A DNA stretch of 64,000 nucleotides, taken from contig OY540820.1 of NCBI GenBank assembly GCA_961205875.1, forward strand, positions 3,472,001 through 3,536,000, written 5' to 3'. The DNA comes from Sialis fuliginosa (Eukaryota; Arthropoda; Insecta; Megaloptera; Sialidae). The translations under genes and the position numbers were made by a program. Within the stretch, counting starts at the first letter, position 1, and the number at the start of each line of letters is the position of its first letter. Of this stretch, positions 34,401-46,720 are shown in pieces. The notes under the pieces were generated by a model that saw only the letters and a program-made list of their open reading frames with translations, did not search any database and had not been told where the DNA came from.

Positions 34401-35498
34401 AATCAATAATAAAAAAAATTGATTATGTGCAATATATTTAGAAACATGTCATGATATTTTATTGTTTTTAGTCAGTTAACCAGTTTTATCTATTGTTATA
34501 TAAATGAAAAGAAACCAATATACCTACGTGAATGTAAATTATTTTCAATGTGGAACAAATATAAAAAATATCTATAAAATCTTTTCATGAGAAAACTAGA
34601 TAAATATTTTTTAATAAAAGTAGATTCATTGAATAATAAACGTAATATTAAAATACATGCATCTCTTATTAAATGTATAAAATCATAATAAAAACCAAAG
34701 TACTGAAATACTTAAATTTACGATATAAGAACTTTCATGTGTTTGAGAAACACCAATATTTGTGTGTGTGTTTACACAAACCTATGAATTATGTATGTAT
34801 TTGTAATATAATTCATTTCTCTCTGTTACGTAATTTTGTTTTATGAAGAGAATTTAATGAATAAGAACATTGGTGTCGGCGATGAGCCTTGAAAGGTTGA
34901 AGGGAAATTTCATTCAACCATTGAATATGTTTAATTTCAAACGGAAGAATATTGTTTGCAAATAAACATGTAATCCAAAGTGTCCAAGGGTTGATATTCA
35001 ATTATATATTTTTGATTTCTGATGTTTTATATGACGTATTTGAAATTAGAAGGTAATAAAAAGTTGCATTTAAAATACATAATTATTAATTTTGTCTTTC
35101 AATACGAATAGTAAGAAATACATATTGTATTGCAATATTGCAATTATTAATAATTTTGCTTCAACACTGGGTTTACCGATAAGGTAATTCGGCAATTGGT
35201 TTATTTATCATAAAAGTAAAGGTCAATTATTTAATACAGAACGTGTAATGTTTATTTTATTTTATGGGTTTAAAAAACACATTTTTCATAAGCATACACA
35301 TACGAAAAAGATGATATCTTGAAATAATATTCGGTGAGATTATAAATTAAATAATAATTAATTAAAAAATAAATTTTGTAAGCTGACAGTTGATCTTTTA
35401 AGAAGTATTATACAAGCAACGTATGGTGGAATTCTTTGTATACTTGCAAATAATATGACTAACAAAATGACTTAATTTAATTTAAAAATAAAATAAAA
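34401..35498. other. Unassigned AT-rich intron
   Basis: No element ends, no supported ORF and no RNA gene recognised. Confidence 0.4.
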
Positions 35499-36276
35499 CG
35501 GCCAAATGCGTGTTGGGCACGCACATGATAGGTTTCCGTAGTCATCACAATTTATAAACAAGAGTTATTTCAACGAACGCTCTGTAACATTTAAATGCAA
35601 TTATATCGTGACTGAAGGGTTAAAATCAAAAGGTCATATAACATTTTTGGGAGACCTATCTAATGACATCCCACTTAATGGGTTAAGTGAAAAAAAATGT
35701 GAGTTCACTTTTCAGTTTATGGGAGGGGGGTCCAAAATAATTTTGACAGTGTTTGTTATAATTTTCAGTGGAAGTACTAATTAAAAGCTATATTCTTGAA
35801 TTTTTTCAGATTTTTTAAAATGATAGTTTAGAAATTAGGGTGGGGGGGGACGCTTTGATCACGCATTGAACGCAAATATATCGTGACTGACTGGGTTAAA
35901 ATCAAAATGTCATATTACATTTTTTATTGAACTTTAGGAGACTTATCTAAAGACACCCCACTTAATGGATTAAGTGACATTTTTTTTTTTGAAAATACTT
36001 TTCAGTGTATGGAAAGGGGGTCCAAAAAATTTTTTTTTTCAAAAATATTATCAACTCTGTTTTTGGGTTATCAGTCTTCGTCCGTATACCAAATTTCATC
36101 TTAATCGGCTTAAAATTTTTGAGGACGGACGGACGGACGGACATGGCAAAACTCTAAGGTTATCAGTCTTCGTCCGTATACCAAATTTCATCTTAATCAG
36201 CTTAAAATGTTTGAGGACGGACGGATGGTAATGGCGAAACTATAAGGTTTCCTAGTTTTCTACGGAAACCTAAAAA
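35499..36276. mobile_element. CGGCCAAATGCG-headed repeat with tandem duplications
   Basis: It starts with CGGCCAAATGCGTGTTGGGC and ends with TTTCTACGGAAACC, and GGTTTCCGTAG near its start forms a short inverted pair with that end. Such heads are widespread in insect dispersed repeats (general knowledge, family not named). Two internal duplications are visible: about 35585-35750 against 35865-36035, and a 93-bp tandem pair starting at 36066 and 36159, the first containing a GGAC run. It is non-coding. Confidence 0.65.
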
Positions 36277-37425
36277 TAGATATTTTCTGCAATAATAAAT
36301 TTTCTGTTAAATTTTTTTCTAAGTTAATTTTGTAAAATTCCAATAAAATCAATATGATGTGAAAATATCATTTACTTGAACGGTATAATCAAAATACGAC
36401 AACTCAATAAAATATAAAACACTTTATAAACATTGACATCTGATAACCTATTTTTTAAAAGAGAAACAAATAAACGGGTGACAGATAAATACTGAAAACC
36501 TATATAAGCAGATTTTTTTCAGCAAACAATCCATTCGCGTATAAAAAAACTGTTTGTCTGTTTAAAAAACAGTTGATAACCGGTCTGAAGAAAACACGTC
36601 GACTACTTCTGTATTTTGTCGCGTTGTGTAAGGACGGAGGCAAGAAAATCAAAGGAGAAATGAGCTGAGGGTGGTTAAGAGAAAAAGGGGTCGACAAAGC
36701 GGCGCCCGGCGGAAAAGTCGGACGCATATAATACGTACTCTGCCAGGGGAATTCACACGTTCATATTTGATTTATCTTTTTTTGTAAAAAAAAGATAATA
36801 ATTTTTTAACACTGTATTTATATTTAACTGTTATATTATTAAAATTAACAGCAAATATTAATTTTTGTAATTAATTAATTGAAGATTTTACCTTATTTTT
36901 TATCCCATTTATATCGTACAGGTTTTCTTGAAGATTTTGATCTGATTATACTTAGTGTATATACAGTTTCAAAGGATCTCAAATAGTTTTCTATATTTAG
37001 AAATTGGTCTAAACTTAAACAAATGAGCTGAAACAATGACTGTTTATATGAATATTTTATTCTTTAGCATGGAAAACAGCAGCCAGATGAACTCTTTTTA
37101 ATTTCAGTCTATTTCTTTTTATGCATCATTTGAAAGCTAATTTTATGATAAAAAAATTAAATTACTAGTTGATAAATTAAAATAACAATTGTGGACTAAA
37201 AAAAACTGACAATTTATTTAATAATGTGCAAAAAAAATCAGAAGATGGTAATCATATCGCATTTTTAACAAATAAATAGGACAAAAAACCATTAATGCCG
37301 ATCGATATTGGAAATTTTTTATGAACATTAATTAAATTTTATAATAAATGCAAAAGCTTACAGCTTTCAAAACAACTGCGGACATAATATTTTTTGTATA
37401 CTATATTATAGATACACATTTTTAG
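36277..37425. other. Unassigned, GC-rich patch at 36590-36750
   Basis: Mostly AT-rich. At 36590-36750 there is a purine-rich, GC-rich block (AAAGCGGCGCCCGGCGGAAA) with no splice-bounded frame. The open frame at 36500-36727 has no recognisable domain. It may be a regulatory element. Confidence 0.4.
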
Positions 37426-37570
37426 TACCCTGCACCTCCAAATATATAAAAGTTATGAAATATTACAATATTGTAAAAATTAATGGAATCAGAGACAATT
37501 ATTATGGTAAAACCGTTTATTGCTTGTAAAATAATATTTAAAAAAAATTATACAACTACCATTACGCTAA

Positions 37571-37983
37571 TTAATAGGAAATATGTCCCCCTTTGGCTTC
37601 AATAACGGCTTTTACTCGTTTTGGCATGCATTCCACTAGTTTTTGACAGTTTTCAGAGATTCTCTCATCCCAATACCAAACCTGAATGACTGCTTCTATC
37701 ATCTTTGTTTTTGTAGTGCAGTCGATTTTGCACAGTCTAACTTTGCAAATGGCCTGTAAATTCACAATAGGGTTCAGATCGGGTGAATTCCCGGGCCAAT
37801 ATTTGAACATTTCCATCGACTTGTGGCAGGGAACAGAGTCCTGTTGAACAATTACTCCTCTTGGGGTTGGCACTTTTCAAGTTCTTTGTTCAAATAGTGA
37901 TCCGACATTGATTTGTAATTTTGGCTGTTCATCATACCTTCGATTGGCACCAAAGATCCAACCCCAAACATCAGAATGATTCT
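37571..37983 (-). pseudogene. Tc1-like transposase, C-terminal part
   Basis: The open frame at 37571-37873 encodes IVQQDSVPCHKS, then WPGNSPDLNPIVNLQ, and ends with KAVIEAKGGHISY, the last two catalytic blocks of a Tc1 transposase. In SPDLNPIVNLQ the catalytic glutamate position usually written PIENLW reads PIVNLQ, so the enzyme is dead. Upstream to 37983 another frame continues the match (HSDVWGW, then RRYDEQPKLQINVG), showing a frame break near 37873. The 5' part is cut off just before the element at 38025. Confidence 0.8.
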
Positions 37984-38024
37984 ATTAATTTGCACAATAC
38001 TGTACATCAATAAATAATACATTA

Positions 38025-38604
38025 GGGTGTTTTATTTTATTTTTTTATTTTTATTTTTTCGGTCCCGCAGATCTATGTTTTAGCTCTGGATCAAAAGTTA
38101 ATTGTCCCAAAATTTCATACTCATAGATCAAACCTGTGAACGGCGCAAACCGAGTTTTTTTCCCATTTGATTAACATGGGAAAAATAACTTTTTTACTTA
38201 CGCGTGAATATCTTTGTAGAGAATTAAGTACTCAATTCATAAATTCAATAAATTTTAAGAAATGTTTGTTTAAAAATATCATAAAAATTGGATTTTACTT
38301 TTTATGATAATGTTTAAACGAACATATCTTTAAAAATATTCGATATGTGAATTGAGCACTTGGAATTTTTTTTGTAAGAAATTGAATTCTCTATGATATG
38401 CTGCTGTAATAAATTAAAATAAATAAATTTCTCAACGAGATATTCACGCATAAGTAAAAAAGTAATTTTTCCCATGTTAATCAAATGGGAAAAAGACTCG
38501 GTTTGCGCCGTCCACAGGTTTGATCTATGAGTCTGAAATTTTGGAACAATTAACTTTTGATCCAAAGCTAAAACATAGGCTTGCGAGACCGAAAAAAAAT
38601 ACCC
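38025..38604. mobile_element. Foldback element H, complete copy
   Basis: The 580-bp element begins GGGTGTTTTATTTT, ends AAATACCC and is flanked by TA (38023-38024, 38605-38606). Its two halves are inverted copies over more than 200 bp (for example GATCAAACCTGTGAACGGCG near 38130 and the complement near 38510). Other copies are at 59356-60606 (interrupted) and 61269-61770. The open frame at 38314-38661 is a by-product. Confidence 0.85.
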
Positions 38605-38606
38605 TA

Positions 38607-39397
38607 TTATACATGTATGCACTGTAATTAATTTATTTTCGTGTTTCCCAAAACAGATCATGTGAATGTATCTTTAGTTTCTAACATTTTACGTATGTAC
38701 ATATATGTATATATAATATATGTATATTTTGTATATATGTTTTAGGTCTGTTGTTACGAATAAGTTGATGTAATATATTTCATTGTAGTTTTGACAAAGA
38801 TATAAATACCATTGGAAATATTTTATAGGCAAAAATAAACAGTTACATCTCTTTGTAGGGGAAGCTTATTTATATTTATGGAATTGTTTTTACACTGCAG
38901 TGGGTTGAGTGGTTATGGCTAATGCAATATTTTTTATGTTTTTAAATATCGACACAGAACTGTTTATGTGCGTGTTTTTTTTTATTATTCAAGACTTTTA
39001 TGTAGAACATAGAAATAAATTATTTATCGCTTTTTTATGCACATGTATAATTATGACAAGTACAGTACCGTATTTAAGTGTTTTTATTTTATTTAAGGGG
39101 TCATTCGTTTAAAATTATTTAAAAAACGATTTGATTTATATTTGAATATATTTTTAAAACTGATGTCAAAATTAAGAAAATGACATTTTTGACACCTGAA
39201 AAAAATGAAATAAACTCTTGTCCTCAATTTCTTTAGAGATGCAGGGCCCAGAGCCCCGTTTTTAATTTTAAGGAAAACGTAACGTTTGTAACATGAAATA
39301 CAACTGAAATTACATACTAGTTGTGATTGTTGGTTGATACCAAACAGTGAACTTAAAGTTACACTCAGATATCCACAAGTATGATACAGAACAATAA
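38607..39397. other. Unassigned AT-rich intron
   Basis: A TATATG repeat lies at about 38695-38740. The open frame at 38909-39112 is hydrophobic only because the DNA is T-rich, so I do not call it. Confidence 0.4.
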
Positions 39398-39399
39398 TA

Positions 39400-39986
39400 T
39401 ATGGGCAAATCCACAGAACGTGGCCGCTTTGAGGGAACGGCAATAGTGCGCGTGTGGGAATGTATATTACCCACCCATAAGTACACGAACTCAAAGTATA
39501 CTTTATTGTGGATGTAAACATGGAGTTACAAGTCGATTGCTTGATTCATATAAAAACTGCAGCACAATTTGCATTGAAAAATCGGTTATTTTCACGTTTT
39601 CAGAATGGAACCTTTAAAAAAAGAAAAATTCATACCACCGCAATTTTCTCAGATTCAAACCAATGAATCTGAAATTTTTACTGGACATGTTTTTTTGGTA
39701 CAATGAACCTTTTCCCGGAGTTTCAAAGGCGCACACCTCTTACATTTCATATGCGCGATTGTTTTATCCAGCGAACGGCAATTTCAGCGTTTTTTATTTG
39801 GTTTATTTGCTGTAACTTTTGGAACATCCGAAGCACACTCCTGAAATTGAGACCAATTATTCTTCTCTTTGTTACGAAGATTTTGAGACGACATAGAAGA
39901 GTGTGCGTTCAATGCTCCATTTTGAAGAAACATTTGAGTATTTTAATTTAAAGCTAATGCGGCCACGTTCTGTGGATTTGCCCATA
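39400..39986. mobile_element. TIR element with TATGGGCAAATCC ends
   Basis: Exact inverted ends of 28 bp (TATGGGCAAATCCACAGAAC at the left, complement at the right up to GCCCATA) are flanked by TA (39398-39399, 39987-39988). The 587-bp body has several open frames on both strands without recognisable domains. It is probably a MITE. It was seen only once in the window, and the perfect ends suggest it is young. Confidence 0.82.
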
Positions 39987-39988
39987 TA

Positions 39989-40715
39989 CATATATCGAGT
40001 TTTATAACACAACCAGGTTCTGCCGAAAATTAATTTGTTTAAAAATCATACCATAAATAGTTTCGTAAATATCTCGGTTCCAGCGCCACTTACCGGGACA
40101 AAAAAAAAACTTATCGGAGTACCAAACGAACATATGGTGTGAAAATAGCTTCGACATGTCCAGTGGTTTAGGCATGATGACGTGACATACATATGCAGCA
40201 AAGTTTTTATACATATATTAAGATTAATAAGAAAATAATTAAAGAATTTGCTACAGTTTCTTTATAATTTTTAATTACTACATGATATAGCATACAGTAC
40301 TTTAGGTTTGAATGTTTCTGACGTTCAAGTACTATTATGAGTAAACTTTGCTTGTAGATAATAGAATTGAGAAATATGAAATTGCTTTGATTTAAGTTTC
40401 ATGGAAAACTTTCTAAGTATAATGAGAATAATTATAATTAATAAATCTGTCGGAAGAGGATGTATGCCATTCAAAACATTAAAATAAAAAAGTAGAGAAA
40501 TAATTAAGGAAAATTCTTTGTTCTAAAGAAGATATACTTTGTAACAAAAAAGAAACTCGACCGCAAAAAATATATTTTTCTTTAATGAATTATTATTCGT
40601 AGTTTAGATGCAATTAATATTGCCATTTTTCAGATTAGTGATTCTCAAACTTTTTATTGGAAGGCACAGATAGAAAACAAGCAAATTCGTGGTGTAATTT
40701 TACATGATATATAAA
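39989..40715. other. Unassigned AT-rich intron
   Basis: Nothing recognised. Confidence 0.4.
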
Positions 40716-40717
40716 TA

Positions 40718-41270
40718 AGGTAAATGCACCAGTTATGGTCGCTATAAGAGCAAGTTTTCGGTTTTTTTTTAATTAATGGGCTTATTTTTTGTAATTCCAA
40801 TGAACTCATGTTACTAATAAAAAAAATAACTTTTTATTTAATCAATTTAATAACCAAAGTCTGCAAATATAGTTTGTTTTTTAAAATTATAGCCTTTTAT
40901 TTTGTTAATATTTTTCTCTAGTAATGGCAAAGGTAAAACTAGTAATGAGTACGCAGTGATGGACACTTGCTATTGATTACAAAATTATAAGTACTACGAC
41001 ACAAAAGATATAAAAGAAAGAATCGACAAATTTGAAATAATGTAAAGCAGTTGCTATGATTAAATAATAAAATTATACTAATAATTAGTTTAAATGTTCA
41101 CCATTTTGACACCTATTGGCCGATTGTCATCAAATCTCGCTGTAAGACAGTTAAATGTATTAATATTCAGAAATGGTAGTAATTAAATATCAACACATAT
41201 TTCTAATTCAGTACATTTAATTAAAAATTTGTCATTACTGGGGTCCTTGCCAAGACTGGTGCCACTACCT
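40718..41270. mobile_element. Family A MITE, copy 3
   Basis: A 553-bp copy with TA on both sides (40716-40717, 41271-41272). The ends have drifted (AGGTAAATGCACCAGT on the left, GGTGCCACTACCT on the right). Same orientation as copies 2 and 4. Confidence 0.85.
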
Positions 41271-41272
41271 TA

Positions 41273-42211
41273 TTTATTCACATTTTTAGTCTGAAATGTG
41301 CATTGAATCATGGTATCTCGTTCAAAAATCAGTGTTTTAGAAATATGATTGTATATGTTATCAAATTTTTATATGAACTGATCAACATGAAAATTATTAG
41401 TTTTCATATACAAATTCTTAAAATGTGTTTTTACTTTAAATTAATTATAGATGGAAAAATAACTTATATTTAAAAATAAATTCTATTAATGTGTTTTCAA
41501 AATAGCTTAAATGAATTGAACAAAATACAATAATTATGTTATTCTTTGAAACATATTAAACTGTATGGGATTTATTTAAATCCAATACATATTCTCGGTT
41601 CTATTGAAACAGAAGTTTCTCAACGTAATAATATGACAATGATTCTGACAAAGTTTAAAGAATTATCCACTTTAATAAATCCGAGCAATTTAATTATAAA
41701 ATTCACTTGGGCGTAAATAATTTGTTCTAGATAAAATAAAACTCGTATCGATTTTGTTTGAAATATTTGTGAAACTACCAAAGCATCGTTAATATCGTCA
41801 AACTTCAATTACAATACGATTTTGTTGATTTAGCTTCTATATTAAAAATCTCTGGCAGATTCTAATAGAGTAGAATACAAGTAAAATACTTCATTTGTAC
41901 ACAGGGTGGGTTTAAATAGTTGATTAATTGTACAATTTGGAGTAAAAAATAATAATATATCTATGTCCGAATCGCAAAGGTTACTGACAATGAGTTACAA
42001 CTACATTGTTATCGAATAAAAACAACTGTGTCTTTTCGCCCTCTCACCCATCTGTCATCCAGGAAAGTTATGGAGTTGAATGAAGAAAATGTGTATTTTG
42101 CTGCAATCCAAAATCACGATAATTTAAGGATATATGGGAGATACAATCGGAGACAAAAGTAGCTAAATTTTAAAATTCAAAAATATCTGCGCTCTAAATT
42201 GAGTAAGAGAA
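41273..42211. other. Unassigned intron
   Basis: No element ends or supported ORF. A CAGGGTGGGTTTAAATAG word at 41902 could be a lone element end. Confidence 0.35.
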
Positions 42212-42219
42212 ATTATAAA

Positions 42220-43059
42220 CGGGAAACTGATACAATACAAAATCGGCTTGACTTCGGTTAACAAAGAAAATAAAGTTCCGGTTCCGTTTCGATTCATATA
42301 TTTTTATTTCGGTAACCGGTAGAAAGCCCTCCGAACCGGTTCGAACCGTTTTAGGGGCATGAGGAGGAAAGTGGGGGGGGGGGGGGTAAAATGATGAAAA
42401 TATTTGCAGCTGTTCATTATATTATTTAACAATTATAGTCTATTTAAATTTGTTGGCAATTTCAACCATAGAATAAGTACATTCGCTTTTTTAATATAAT
42501 TTTTTTTTTGTTTTCTAAAATTTAGGTATATTTGGTATATTATATAATATTATACATGTATAATGTAGCAGTGGCGTAGATAGCTTTTTGCGATGGGGGG
42601 GGGGGGGGGCGATATGAGTGGTGGCTACGAAATAAAAAAAAATATTATTGTAATTTTGAATTGCATGACCTTTTTTTTGATCATATAAACTGTATTTTGT
42701 TTACTTCTTATTACTAAAAAAAGGTCATACAAAATTGAAAAATAAAATAATTGAAGACCTTCATACTAGACGAGTTTTCTTTAAATTTTATCATTAAATA
42801 AACTCATGGGGGGTGATTGATCATCTTAATCCCCCCCCCCATATCTACGCCACTGTAATGTAGGTATTAGTACATACGTAGAATTAATAATTATTGATTT
42901 TATTTGTATTAAAACACCAAGATTACTTGAATTGGTAACCGGTTATGTGTTTTTTAGTTCGTTTCAAAATCAAATTACAAATTTTGGTTCAGGTTCAGTT
43001 CTGGTTCAACAAAAAATTTCCGGTTTTCGGTTCGAGTTCGGGTTCGGTTCGACTCCCTG
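42220..43059. mobile_element. hAT-like element with GAACCGG-rich ends
   Basis: Flanks ATTATAAA (42212-42219) and GTTATAAA (43060-43067) match at 7 of 8 positions. The subterminal regions are full of GGTTCGG/CCGAACC words, and the right end is TTCGACTCCCTG. A similar but partial element is at 62305-62919. The 840-bp body carries another hAT MITE at 42569-42855 and a run of 14 G at 42373-42386. Confidence 0.65.
42569..42855. mobile_element. hAT-type MITE CAGTGGCGTAG, 287 bp
   Basis: The ends CAGTGGCGTAGATAG and ATCTACGCCACTG are flanked by a perfect 8-bp duplication TAATGTAG (42561-42568, 42856-42863). Subterminal runs of 15 G (42595-42609) and 10 C (42831-42840) mirror each other. It was inserted into the larger hAT-like element and so is younger. 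Confidence 0.9.
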
Positions 43060-43067
43060 GTTATAAA

Positions 43068-43686
43068 TGAAACAAATTATAGCTAGTCGTTAACTTACAT
43101 AATACAAACATTAATATAATTTTCCTTACCCTATGTATTCCATGTTACGTGAAATGAATTTTTTTGTTCAGATATCAATTATATTTTGGATAATTTTTTC
43201 AAATACTATATGTCCTCCAAAGGTGTTACTTAAAAAATGTAAAAAATATATCAGTATTCCACACTTGTAAAATTAAAATCTATATATTTCCTAAATAGCG
43301 TAGACAAACAATTTACTATTTCGTTTATTGCATTAGGATGCTAATGAAAATATTCTCACCAATTTTCATGCATTCGACACCGTTTTGAGATAATCGAATA
43401 GCTATTATTGCAGTTTGCCGAAGTCCTCTGAATAACTGCAATAAAGCACATATGTGTACTCTCTTATTCGAAAATACAAAACTTGCATACGAGGTGATGG
43501 TAATGATTTTGAATTTTTTTTGTATTATTTAACTTTTTATAACAGTAGAAGTGTTTGTTGATTGTTTTTTCTGGTTAAATAAATATAATCATTATAAAAA
43601 CATCAAGTTTTTTCAAGTTCTTTGCATTATTTATTTGAAAATGTTTCAACAAATGTATACACTTTAACAAACTGATGATGTTTTTG
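43068..43686. other. Unassigned AT-rich intron
   Basis: Nothing recognised. Confidence 0.4.
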
Positions 43687-43688
43687 TA

Positions 43689-44984
43689 GGGTTGAGCGGG
43701 GTAAATATGAAACACCAAAAAAATGGGGTAAAAGTGAAACAGGCTTGTAACTAAAAAACTAATTAGTTTAAAGGAGAATTATAAAAACTGACATCATCAT
43801 TAAAGCGACCTGAAAATATGAATCGTCTAATAAGTGATGTGTCACCCCTCCCTTTGTCATCCCAGGTTTTCGATGTCAAAACGTGTGAATTAAATTTTAA
43901 TTCTTTGCACATAACTTTCTGTATAGCTCAGATAATAATTAAAGTTACAATTTCACATTGATATGCCACAAAGAAGATGAATCAAAGTTGCCAAAGTAGA
44001 TTTTCTTTTAATTTTTCGATAAATATTTTCCATTTAATTAAGATTTTAAAATTTGGGAAAAAGTGAAACAGAAATATGGGAAAATATGAAACACAGCTGG
44101 GAAAAATGTGAAACAGTTTGTAGGAAATAGAATATTCTAGAAAAGTAGAACCACATGCTTAGGTGAAGAATTTGTTTCACTTATAAATGATGCCTCAAGT
44201 AAAGAAAAAAAGTTACCCGTAAATAAATCTCAAGAGCGCAAAAAGAAAGTAACTAAGAAACCGAAGATATTCATATCGAAGATGATTCTAATGTCAGTTT
44301 AATCGGTGTAGCTTTGGAATCTGGAAATGAAATGAGGATGTATGTATAGTTCGGAGATTGAAATAAAGGTCGGAGATTATATTTTAGCATCTTTCAAAGG
44401 CGGCAAAAAGATGTTAACTATCAAAATGTGTGCACTGTTTTACAAATAAATGGATCTGAAATAGATGTTATGGGTTTAAAAAGTGTCAAAAACAAATGCG
44501 ACTAAGTTAATCAAAACAGATATATCCACTCTAGACCGTGCGAATATAATAGAAGTACTTCCAGTTCCAATTATTGTTCATGTATCTGCAGTCTTAAGAG
44601 TACACATTATAAATTTTATATTATTAAGAACGAATTTTCTGTTTACAAAAATATATTATTTGCATGCATATTATATATTAATATATTTCTTAGCTTGCTG
44701 GGTACATAACCTAGCAAGGTGCGCACATGTTTTCTATGCAGTTTTAATTGCTTGTTTAATTTTTACCCAGCAAATATCAATGTAACGCATTCTATGGAAG
44801 TTAGAGGCCTGTTTCACTTTTTCCCTTACCTGTTTCATTTTTTCCCAAATTAGAGGTTAAGAAATGAAACACATTTTTTTGATAAGCGCATTTAGTAGAA
44901 AAAATTAAAGTATGAAATTGTATCGTTAACTGTCAAAAAACATGAAATATTTGTATTTCGTTTCACTTTTACCCCAGTTGACCC
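43689..44984. mobile_element. pogo-like element, longer family G member
   Basis: The ends GGGTTGAGCGGGGTAAATAT and the complement of GGGTCAACTGGGGTAAAAGT are flanked by TA (43687-43688, 44985-44986). At 1,296 bp it is longer than the MITEs and keeps a piece of transposase at 44160-44585. Subterminal GGGAAAAAGTGAAACA words are repeated several times at both sides. It is the likely link between the MITEs and their autonomous parent. Confidence 0.85.
44160..44585 (+). pseudogene. pogo/Tigger-like transposase tail
   Basis: Frames on the plus strand read EEFVSLINDASSKEKK and a basic stretch, then GDYILASFKGGKK at about 44372, GSEIDVMGLKSVK at about 44453, and TNATKLIKTDISTLD followed by IIEVLPVPI up to about 44575. 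Blocks of this type (VGD-VLV-F-GGK, then VxGLKS, then IxxxLPxP) occur at the C terminus of pogo/Tigger-family transposases and their domesticated relatives, as I recall them. Stops and frame changes lie between the blocks. The catalytic core is missing entirely. Confidence 0.6.
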
Positions 44985-44986
44985 TA

Positions 44987-45502
44987 TGTACTAACAACTA
45001 TGTAATTTCTAATTTCAAAACGGACATCCTCGACTATTGAAATATCTAAATTATCGCGGTGTAGCCACATTCTGACAGCACAGTAATATTGGCATACCAT
45101 AATTTAGTTCTAGATAATAGTTCAATTTATCGTGATTGGATTGACAATAAAATCAAATTTGTACCACTAATAAATACTAGTTATGTAGTATGTACGTCGA
45201 ACGGTGTACATTAACAATTGTTTTTATTTGATTTACATGACAAACTGTCATTTATATTTTTGTTAACATTGCGTTTTAAATAAAATAGAATTATTCATTA
45301 GAATAATTGAATTTATTACAATTTATTAAATAATATATTTTCCCCTAAAATAAATATGTTCGTTTATTTCTTTAACTATGATACAATTCCTTCGGTTGAA
45401 GGTAAAAAATGAAGGTAGGTTTCGGCTACTTTACATTCTTTAAAAATAGGTACTATAGTTATTAAGAATTATCAATTGTCAAAATGAAACTAATAAAGTT
45501 AT
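44987..45502. other. Unassigned AT-rich intron
   Basis: Nothing recognised. Confidence 0.4.
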
Positions 45503-45916
45503 AAAATAGTTAGGGGTGTACCGGAACTGGAATTTTCAATTCCGGATGAAACCGAAATCTCCAGAATTTACAAAAAAATCCGGCCGGAACCGGAATTTTT
45601 TTCAAAAAATTTTATTTTAATTAATAATAATAATTAAAACAATATACATATGTATGCTTTTTACATAGATTATTATCTTAAATTAATATACTATAATAAT
45701 AATCTTCTTGATCAAATCTTATTACATTTCTAGTATCAAATCACAAACAGCACCTAGACATATTTACAATAGAGAAGATGTTATAAATTTTTACAGATAA
45801 AAGAATGGCAACTACTCGAAATGAAAGCACCAATACATTACTATTATAGTGCATGTATCATAAACAATACTGCATTATCTTAATACAATTAGCTAAGTAA
45901 GTTCAAATAATATGTA

Positions 45917-46247
45917 CAGTGACGGATTTAGGCATGGACAACATGGGCTACTGCTCAGGGCGGTACAATTTTGTGGGGCTGCAGATTCTTTAGTTTCTTT
46001 TAGATTAATATAGAATATTCAAAAAAAAATAGGAAGACAAAAAATTAGTAAAAAAAATGTCTTCAAGTTTTTATTTCATAAAATTGGGAATTTCAATTGA
46101 CGTGACCAAAAAAAAATGTCCTAAGTTTTTAATTTATATTATATTTTGTTCTCCATCACTTGTAAAAACAGTTTTCCCGTTTTCCTTTGGTAGAGGGGCG
46201 GCAAATTTTTTTTGCCCAGGGCGGCACTTAACGTAAATCCGCCACTG
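45917..46247. mobile_element. hAT-type MITE CAGTGACGGATTTA, 331 bp
   Basis: The ends CAGTGACGGATTTAGGC and AAATCCGCCACTG have flanks AATATGTA and AATATGCG (6 of 8 positions equal). The interior holds GGGCGG and GGGCGGCAC words next to the ends. Nested in the hAT at 45511-47942. Confidence 0.75.
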
Positions 46248-46370
46248 AATATGCGTCAGTCTATTCGGATAGGTATTCTCGGAGGCAGGTCATATTTTTG
46301 AAGAAAACGTATTTAGGGCCACAGTCCTATTTTTACACCATTACAATTGGAAATTTTCAAAAATCTTTGA

Positions 46371-46720
46371 TACACAGGGAGAGTCATATCAGGTGGAACA
46401 AACTTGAACAGTTTATTACGAAAAAAATGTCAAGCATAAAAGTTCATCTAAACATGTGTTCGGAAACTCTTCGTGAGGGAGCTACAGACTCTCAAAGATT
46501 TTGTCTCAAATTAGTTTTTAATATTTTGAGAACCCATTGTAATACAGTACTTAAATTTGATACCCGGTTTAGTATTATATGTGTTATCGATTTCCAGTAT
46601 CAACCAATGATTATTTAGACCAGGGATGTATGGGGCCAGTCCGGCCAGTGGGCTCTTTGAGTTACATCTAGTTTTTTTTATTCTTAATTTTTTTCCTAAA
46701 AAAAAATCAGTTTTTCTCCA
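46371..46720. repeat. One arm of a foldback element
   Basis: It is similar to the left arm at 17634-17990 in the same order: GAACAGTTTATTACG, GAAACTCTTCGTGAGGGAGC, CGATTTCCAGTATCA and ACCAGGGATGTATGGGGCC. No opposite arm is present. The open frames at 46298-46618 and 46511-46792 are chance. Confidence 0.65.

Noticed and set aside
34047-34422. Overlapping frames rich in H, T, R and C, V
   Set aside because: Both arise from an ACACA-type simple repeat read on opposite strands.
36500-36727. 75-codon frame over the GC-rich patch
   Set aside because: No splice acceptor and donor in phase, no recognisable domain.
39093-39521. 142-codon frame on the minus strand
   Set aside because: It crosses the left end of a transposon, is cysteine- and aromatic-rich by base composition, and has no domain.
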